NCBI GenBank assembly: GCA_027021085.1
Contig: JALUVB010000130.1
Coordinates: 1 to 10,261 of the forward strand
Direction: 5' to 3'
Length of the DNA: 10,261 nt
From: a bacterium
GTDB lineage: Bacteria; CAIJMQ01; JAADFP01
Of this stretch, positions 6,410-10,261 are shown one piece after another. The position numbers and the translations under genes were made by a program. Each line of letters begins with the position of its first letter. Position 1 is the stretch's first letter. The notes under the pieces are model-generated. The model had not been told where the DNA came from. It did no database searches and saw only the letters and a list, made by a program, of their open reading frames with translations.

Positions 6410-7843
6410 ATGGGTAAAAATTTTACGGATTTTCTCATTAACCTGGATGAAAGAGAAAGTATTATACGCAAGGAAGTAAAATCCCGGCTGAACCAGTTTC
6501 CCCCGGCAGATACCTCCGAATCAATAGTAGCCACCTACTTTATTCACACCATGCCTTTCACCAGCATAGAAGAATCGGGCCGGGAAATAGCCCGCCTGCA
6601 AACCAGCGGGGAGAAATATACAGGAGAGAATACTATCCTGCAACAGAGCACAGGCCACCTGATGGATGCAATCGCCTTTGACAAGCAGGGAACATGCGGG
6701 TTAGTGAGAATTGCCTTTCCGCTGATAAATATCTGGGATACCCGGCATGATACCATATATTCCTCCGAGATTTTACATATTGTGGCTGGTGCCGTGCAAT
6801 TTGATTTCCCTAAGAATATTGATATTAAACTGGTGGATATAGCCATGTCTGAAGAGGTTATCTCAGCCTTTCCAGGCCCTGCCTTCGGCCCCCAGGGGCT
6901 GAGAGAATTATCCGGATACGGCGAGGGAATTGCCTTTGGGACCATCGGCAAGCCCAAAACCGGTCTCACTGCCCGGGAATATGCCCGGGTAATTGCCGAG
7001 GCAGCCAGGAACCCTCTCTTTCTTTTCGTCAAGGACGACGAAAACTATGGTGTATGGTACAAATACTGTCCTTTAAACGAGCGGGTAAAAGCAGTAATGC
7101 AGGCAGTTAAAGAAGCAGCAAAGGAAAGAGGAAAAGGGGAAATAATCTATGCTCCCCACATAGGCAACTGTGTCCAGAACCTGAGAGAAAATATCGATAT
7201 TGCTCTGGATAACGGTGCCACAGCCATAATGTTCAGCGAAATACACGGAAGAGGAGGAGTACGCATGGCACGGGAGCATATGGCTAAAACAGGCAGGCAG
7301 GTGCCTATATACGGCCACAACGGTGGAATAACTCCCCTAACCCGGGCAATTTTCCGGGAAATCCTGGACATGTTTGCCCGGCTGGACGGGATTGACCTGA
7401 GGCAAACAGGCCCCGTGGGGACTCACACACTCCCGCTACTCCGGCCATACGGAGAGGAATGGGAGGCATGTGAGGAGATACTTACAAAACCATTAGGCCA
7501 GCATAAACCGGTTATGATAGCCAGGGCAGGAGGTCTTGACCAGGGTAACATCATATTAAATCTTGCTGATATAAAAGAGAGAGGCTATGACCCGAATAAT
7601 TTCATCATGCTTTCCGGGTCAGCAATAAACGAATGGCGTAATGAATCCGGGGAATACGACCCCTGTGGCGGTGCAATTGCCATGCAGCAGGCGATACAAG
7701 CCTACGAGAAAGATAGATTTGAAGCACTACCGGCCGAAACTCATGTGAAACGGCTATACGAGCATGCCCAGAAACACGGTTACCGGGAGCTGGCCTCCGC
7801 CCTCAGACAACGTTACCCTGATAAGTTTCCTGCCATCCGCTGA
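6410..7843 (+). CDS. RuBisCO-like protein (form IV-type RLP), probable non-carboxylating enzyme
   Basis: This 477-residue protein aligns along its length with the RuBisCO large subunit. The N-terminal domain has SIVATYFI (38-45); the barrel has PGPAFGPQGLREL (155-167), GTIGKPKTGL (177-186), FVKDDEN (206-212), IYGHNGG (300-306) and ARAGGLDQGN (371-380). By eye, K181/K183 correspond to spinach K175/K177, and K208, D210, E211 to the carbamylated K201 and Mg ligands D203/E204; H303 corresponds to H294. In contrast N123 appears as A128, R295 as N304, S379 as A373, and no lysine occupies the loop-6 K334 position (GPVGTHTLPLLRPYG). This pattern indicates enediolate chemistry without CO2 fixation, as in RLPs that act as enolases, isomerases or transcarboxylases. 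The start has AAGGAGG (6399-6405). It probably acts after the co-transcribed isomerase. The RLP subtype and substrate are not determined. Confidence 0.9.
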   Translation: MGKNFTDFLINLDERESIIRKEVKSRLNQFPPADTSESIVATYFIHTMPFTSIEESGREIARLQTSGEKYTGENTILQQSTGHLMDAIAFDKQGTCGLVRIAFPLINIWDTRHDTIYSSEILHIVAGAVQFDFPKNIDIKLVDIAMSEEVISAFPGPAFGPQGLRELSGYGEGIAFGTIGKPKTGLTAREYARVIAEAARNPLFLFVKDDENYGVWYKYCPLNERVKAVMQAVKEAAKERGKGEIIYAPHIGNCVQNLRENIDIALDNGATAIMFSEIHGRGGVRMAREHMAKTGRQVPIYGHNGGITPLTRAIFREILDMFARLDGIDLRQTGPVGTHTLPLLRPYGEEWEACEEILTKPLGQHKPVMIARAGGLDQGNIILNLADIKERGYDPNNFIMLSGSAINEWRNESGEYDPCGGAIAMQQAIQAYEKDRFEALPAETHVKRLYEHAQKHGYRELASALRQRYPDKFPAIR

Positions 7844-7940
7844 CTACCTGGTAATTGACCGAAGTTGCGCAGAGATAATCTTTATGTGTAATACTAACTT
7901 GATGTCAAAGATATAGTTTTCATTTAACCAAACTGACTAA

Positions 7941-8016
7941 TAACGCCATGTGCAACTTTTAAGGTTAACTGTCCGGGATACCCTGCCCGTTCTCCCGACG
8001 GATGTGGGGGGAAAGC
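7941..8016 (+). repeat. Intergenic repeat, copy A
   Basis: The core 7941-7964 (starting TAACGCCATGTGCAAC and ending TTTTAAGG) matches 21 of 24 bases of copy B at 8760-8783 in the same orientation, and its inner 16 bases recur inverted at 10171-10186. After the core both A and B run on for about 52 nt of weaker similarity (TAACTRTCC, TGCCYGTT) into a GC-rich hairpin; here TTCTCCC (7990-7996) pairs with GGGGGAA (8007-8013). No coding potential. Confidence 0.65.
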
Positions 8017-8030
8017 AGGAATCCATAACC

Positions 8031-8051
8031 CTATCTACCCGCTACTCACTA
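8031..8051. repeat. Three-unit heptamer array
   Basis: CTATCTA, CCCGCTA and CTCACTA stand head to tail, with a decayed fourth unit CTAAATA. These are the same YTMRCTA-like units that occur at 4709-4722 and 10121-10162. Confidence 0.55.
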
Positions 8052-8088
8052 CTAAATAAAAAAATTTCGCAGATGGTGTTATTACTCA

Positions 8089-8742
8089 CTATACTGGGCA
8101 CATTATCGCTTTTTCAATCTCTTCCCGGGAAAATACAGGCAGGATGGCATCCGCCTTCCCCAGAAAGGAGGCAGGAAGTGTATGAGTAACAGCAAAACAT
8201 ACAGCGCCTGCCTTCTTTGCTGCTTCTATCCCCACCACAGAGTCTTCTATTACCACACACTCTGCAGGATTAACCCCCAGCTCCCGGGCAGCAAGAAGGT
8301 ATATCTCAGGAGAAGGCTTTGGCTGCCTGACATTCTCCTTGGTGATAATTTTCTCAAAGTATCCCCTCAGGGAAAATTCTTCCACAATCTTCAGGATAAA
8401 TTCCCGGCGTGAATTCGAAGCCAGAGCCAGGGTATATTCCCGGGCAAGAGTGTGCAGAGTTTCTCTCACCCCCGGGAAAAGCTTCACTTCCTGGCTAAGG
8501 CTCATGAGAATATTAAATTTCTCTTTTAGTATTTCCTCTATGCTATACCGCACAGGTATTTTCCCTCTCTCCACCAGGATTTCCAGAAACTCCCTATCCG
8601 CATTACCTATCCCCACTTCGTAGTCCCGGGGGGATAGCTCTATTCCTATTTTTTCAAAAACCTGTTCCCAGGCTCTTACGTGCACCTTCTCGGAATCAAA
8701 TAGTACACCGTCTCCATCACATATTATTGCCCGAATATTCAT
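8089..8742 (-). CDS. HAD-superfamily phosphatase / beta-phosphoglucomutase-like hydrolase
   Basis: This 217-residue protein has all four haloacid dehalogenase motifs. Motif I is CDGDGVLFDSE (8-18) with nucleophile D9 and acid/base D11; motif II is ALASNS (106-111) with S109; motif III is lysine K142 in RQPKPSPEIY; motif IV is VIEDSVVGIEAA (164-175) with E166/D167. Residues about 17-85 form the helical cap typical of subfamily I (beta-phosphoglucomutase, phosphoglycolate phosphatase, sugar phosphatases). It removes or shifts phosphate on a small phosphorylated metabolite; the specific substrate cannot be read from sequence. The start is supported by AGGAGAT about 5 nt upstream. It faces the isomerase-RLP operon and is bracketed by two copies of an intergenic repeat. 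A possible -10 TATAAT on the minus strand lies at 8912-8907, about 165 nt upstream, without a good -35. Confidence 0.9.
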   Translation of the reverse strand: MNIRAIICDGDGVLFDSEKVHVRAWEQVFEKIGIELSPRDYEVGIGNADREFLEILVERGKIPVRYSIEEILKEKFNILMSLSQEVKLFPGVRETLHTLAREYTLALASNSRREFILKIVEEFSLRGYFEKIITKENVRQPKPSPEIYLLAARELGVNPAECVVIEDSVVGIEAAKKAGAVCFAVTHTLPASFLGKADAILPVFSREEIEKAIMCPV

Positions 8743-9010
8743 TCTTATCTCCTAAGCATTAACGCTATCTGCGACTTTTAAGGGATAACTATCCTGACTT
8801 GCCTGTTCCCAACCCCGATTTAACCGGGGGGAGGGCATATTTTCTCAAAATCCTGGGAGAAACCAGCGTAGCTGTTTTAGCCTTTACAGATTAATGCACT
8901 CTTATTATTATATACATTTTCTCTCGCGAAAGGGACGAACTGCTGCCTTTGCAAATGAAAGAATACATCCGCCCTGCCCCCCTAAAGAATTTTGCTATTT
9001 ACCCAGGTAA
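8743..9010. other. Non-coding spacer between HAD and rubrerythrin genes
   Basis: It contains the HAD ribosome binding site, repeat copy B (8760-8836) and otherwise unremarkable sequence. No clear intrinsic terminator for the rubrerythrin gene was found downstream of its stop. Confidence 0.55.
8760..8836 (+). repeat. Intergenic repeat, copy B
   Basis: This is the direct copy of the repeat at 7941-8016. The core 8760-8783 differs from copy A at three positions (7, 10 and 14). The hairpin part here is CCCCG (8813-8817) pairing with CGGGG (8825-8829) around a 7-nt loop, with a possible outer extension CCC (8808-8810) to GGG (8833-8835). The sequence of the hairpin differs from copy A although its place in the repeat is the same, which suggests that structure matters more than sequence. 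Confidence 0.65.
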
Positions 9011-9595
9011 TCAGTACTCTTCACATTTTACCTGGTAGAAACCGCGGTCATGGCCGCAAGAGGGGCACTTTGCAGGAGGCTCCGTGCCAAATTGGACGTA
9101 CCCGCATTCACGGCAAACCCACCATACTTCCTTCTCTTTCTTAAAGACTGTTCCAGCCTCTACCTCTTTCAATAATTTTTTGAACCTTTCCTCGTGGTGT
9201 TTTTCTGCCGTGGCAATTGCTCTCAATCGGTTGGCAATTTCTATAAGGCCTTCTTTCTCGGCAATATCGGCAAAGCCCGGGTACATTTCTGTGTGTTCAT
9301 AATTTTCACCGGCAATAGCTGCCCTTAAATTTTCCGCCGTGCTGGCAAGGATAGTAGGCGCACCTGCTTCCACCTTGATTTCATCCAGGTTCTCTTCCGT
9401 TTTCTTCTTCAACTCATTGATTAATTTAAAAAGCCAGCTGGCATGTTCTTTTTCATTATCTGCCGTAAGCAGGAAAATCTCGGCAATCTGCTGAAAACCT
9501 TCTTTCCTGGCAATTTTTGCGTAAAAAGTGTAGCGGTTCCTTGCCTGGCTTTCACCGATGAACGCCTTGGCTAAATTCTCAATTGTCTTTTTCAT
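9011..9595 (-). CDS. rbr: Rubrerythrin (diiron and rubredoxin domains)
   Basis: This 194-residue protein is a classical rubrerythrin. The four-helix diiron domain (about 1-148) shows E15 in [11 protein letters not shown]48 and H51 in NEKEHASW, E97 and E100 in [10 protein letters not shown], and E131 and H134 in AEKHHEERF. The C-terminal rubredoxin domain (about 158-194) has CRECG (161-165) and CPSCG (177-181), four cysteines for one Fe. Rubrerythrin reduces hydrogen peroxide to water in the cytoplasm of anaerobes with electrons from NAD(P)H or rubredoxin systems, and so protects oxygen-sensitive enzymes such as CODH/ACS. The ATG at 9595 is preferred; a TTG 15 nt upstream would fall on the AAAGGAGGAG ribosome binding site. 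It seems to be a single-gene transcript. Confidence 0.96.
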   Translation of the reverse strand: MKKTIENLAKAFIGESQARNRYTFYAKIARKEGFQQIAEIFLLTADNEKEHASWLFKLINELKKKTEENLDEIKVEAGAPTILASTAENLRAAIAGENYEHTEMYPGFADIAEKEGLIEIANRLRAIATAEKHHEERFKKLLKEVEAGTVFKKEKEVWWVCRECGYVQFGTEPPAKCPSCGHDRGFYQVKCEEY

Positions 9596-9636
9596 ATCTC
9601 CTCCTTTCAATTATTTAACCATAACCTTACTTTCTT

Positions 9637-9665
9637 ATTCTATCATTCTCTTACTAATCAGGCAA
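9637..9665 (-). promoter_or_regulatory. rbr: Likely promoter of the rubrerythrin gene
   Basis: On the minus strand TTGCCT (9665-9660), a 17-nt spacer and TAGAAT (9642-9637) form a fair sigma70-type promoter (4/6 and 5/6). The start of transcription would be about 35 nt before the ATG. No obvious PerR- or Fur-like palindrome overlaps it. Confidence 0.5.
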
Positions 9666-10048
9666 ATAACTCCGGGGGTAATAAAGTCCTCGGATCACCC
9701 CACTGTGTTACTATCCAACCTTCACTTGCCTTGCCGAGGTATACCGGGAAGAGGCAGGGAGGGGTAAATGTCTCCCAGGAAACGAGAGAGGATCTCTGCC
9801 CTGCTGCAAGGCAATTTCTTGCCTGTTATTTCCCTGCTCCTGGCACCTGCTACCCCATCTCTCACTAACACCGGGGATAATATTATCCTTTTATGCTATC
9901 TATGCCAATCCGCTTTTCTCTTTTATCACTTTTTTTACATCTGGAAAGATAATCAATATACTCGTTCCATATATTACGTCCCTGGGTTATACTGCGCACA
10001 TACGGGACAAGACATAATGCCTGCTGTGCCCCCGCCTGTATCTTGGAA

Positions 10049-10118
10049 GAGTTGTGAGTTGCTCCCGATGAACATCGGGACCAGTTCTGCCTATCACCTC
10101 ACACCTATCTCATATCCT
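10049..10118. repeat. Hairpin flanked by oppositely oriented heptamer repeats
   Basis: GAGTTGT and GAGTTGC (10049-10062) stand left of a perfect hairpin, TCCCGAT (10063-10069), loop GAAC, ATCGGGA (10074-10080). To the right, after 10 nt, come CTATCAC, CTCACAC, CTATCTC and ATATCCT (10091-10118). The left heptamers read as CAACTC-type units on the other strand and so resemble the right-hand ones in inverted orientation, giving the element a roughly mirror-symmetric plan. Confidence 0.55.
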
Positions 10119-10120
10119 CC

Positions 10121-10162
10121 CTAACTACTCGCTACTCGCTACCCGCTACTAATTATTCGCCA
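10121..10162. repeat. Six-unit heptamer array
   Basis: Six 7-nt units follow one another without a gap: CTAACTA, CTCGCTA, CTCGCTA, CCCGCTA, CTAATTA, TTCGCCA. This is the clearest of the heptamer arrays in the window; units two and three are identical and the others differ at one to four positions. Confidence 0.75.
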
Positions 10163-10170
10163 TTCAAAAG

Positions 10171-10186
10171 AAAAGTTGCACATGGC
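10171..10186 (-). repeat. Inverted copy of the 16-nt intergenic repeat core (copy C)
   Basis: The minus strand reads GCCATGTGCAACTTTT, identical over 16 bases to 7945-7960 in copy A. Similarity is not seen beyond the core on the downstream side, so this is either a partial copy or a decayed one. Confidence 0.55.
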
Positions 10187-10261
10187 ATTAGTAGTTACCC
10201 AAATAAATTATTATTTTACTCCACAGCTTAAAATATTTGAAGAAAATATTAGCCGTCTGTC

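Larger units (their letters stand above)
7844..8088. other. Non-coding spacer between convergent RLP and HAD genes
   Basis: No gene is supported. About the first 95 nt show nothing recognisable; then come repeat copy A (7941-8016) and a short heptamer array (8031-8051). Any terminator for the two convergent genes would have to be the hairpin within copy A (7990-8013), which lacks a clear T-tract on either side. Confidence 0.6.
9666..10261. other. Gene-poor right end of the window
   Basis: No gene is supported over about 600 nt. An open frame at 9768-10124 (118 codons, preceded by GGGAGGGG) has an unlikely composition and ends inside the hairpin and heptamer repeats, so it is not called. The part 9666-10040 shows nothing I can name. 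From 10049 on come a heptamer pair, a hairpin, two heptamer arrays and an inverted copy of the 16-nt repeat core. The last 60 nt are AT-rich and could be the promoter region or beginning of another gene. Confidence 0.55.

Noticed and set aside
6410-7843. Genuine CO2-fixing RuBisCO (form II or III)
   Set aside because: Loop 6 has no equivalent of K334 and the N123, R295 and S379 positions are substituted, so carboxylase activity is unlikely despite the intact KDDE metal site.
7990-8013. Intrinsic terminator between the convergent RLP and HAD genes
   Set aside because: The stem includes a G-T pair and no T-run follows on either strand; the same kind of hairpin occurs at 8813-8829 within the repeat, so it is better described as part of that repeat.
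9974-10075. 33-codon minus-strand micro-ORF with a CPVC motif
   Set aside because: It starts inside the loop of the hairpin, has no ribosome binding site and only one CxxC pair. The resemblance to the zinc-binding part of an integrase is too short to support even a pseudogene.
9768-10124. Open reading frame of 118 codons on the plus strand with a GGGAGGGG ribosome-binding-site-like sequence
   Set aside because: Residue composition is not protein-like (no conserved motif, many Pro/Ser/Tyr/Cys) and the frame runs through the hairpin and into the heptamer repeats before stopping.
4844-10162. CRISPR array
   Set aside because: The repeated units are 7 nt long, degenerate and without spacers; no cas gene is present.

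Overview
The window looks like a chromosomal segment of an uncultured anaerobic bacterium with a Wood-Ljungdahl (reductive acetyl-CoA) pathway. The reasons are three co-oriented genes for corrinoid methyl transfer, corrinoid-protein reactivation and CODH/ACS nickel maturation, together with a rubrerythrin. Genes start with ATG, GTG or TTG and have strong AGGAGG-type ribosome binding sites. The Hanks-type kinase with its own N-terminal module and the low-complexity heptamer tracts between genes fit one of the deep-branching, mostly uncultured bacterial phyla. The window does not allow a firmer taxonomic call.

Layout. Positions 1-1007 (minus) hold the N-terminal two thirds or so of a Ser/Thr protein kinase that runs off the left edge. 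Divergent from it, 1118-4681 (plus) is a tight three-gene operon: acsE-type methyltetrahydrofolate:corrinoid methyltransferase, RACo (reductive activator of the corrinoid iron-sulfur protein) and a CooC/AcsF-type nickel-maturation ATPase, with junctions of +1 and -4 nt. A 290-nt spacer with degenerate heptamer repeats and a small hairpin ends in a perfect-consensus sigma70-type promoter (TTGACA, 18 nt, TATAAT). This drives 4972-7843 (plus), a two-gene operon of an L-fucose/L-arabinose isomerase-like protein and a RuBisCO-like protein (RLP). Convergent with it is a HAD phosphatase/beta-phosphoglucomutase-like gene (8089-8742, minus), flanked by two direct copies of a roughly 76-nt intergenic repeat. 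A rubrerythrin (8.4% of the window from the right end inward, at 9011-9595, minus) follows. The last 660 nt appear gene-poor and carry a hairpin surrounded by heptamer arrays.

How the genes may work together. The acsE-RACo-cooC operon supplies the methyl-transfer and maintenance functions of acetyl-CoA synthase; the CODH/ACS and corrinoid protein subunits are not in the window. The isomerase-RLP pair is the most intriguing part. It looks like a compact sugar or sugar-phosphate pathway in which an aldose-ketose isomerase feeds a non-carboxylating RuBisCO relative. By eye the RLP keeps the carbamylated-lysine metal triad but has replaced several residues that RuBisCO uses for CO2 fixation and for binding the second phosphate. 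The neighbouring HAD enzyme could be a phosphatase of the same pathway, but it lies on the opposite strand and its link is unproven.
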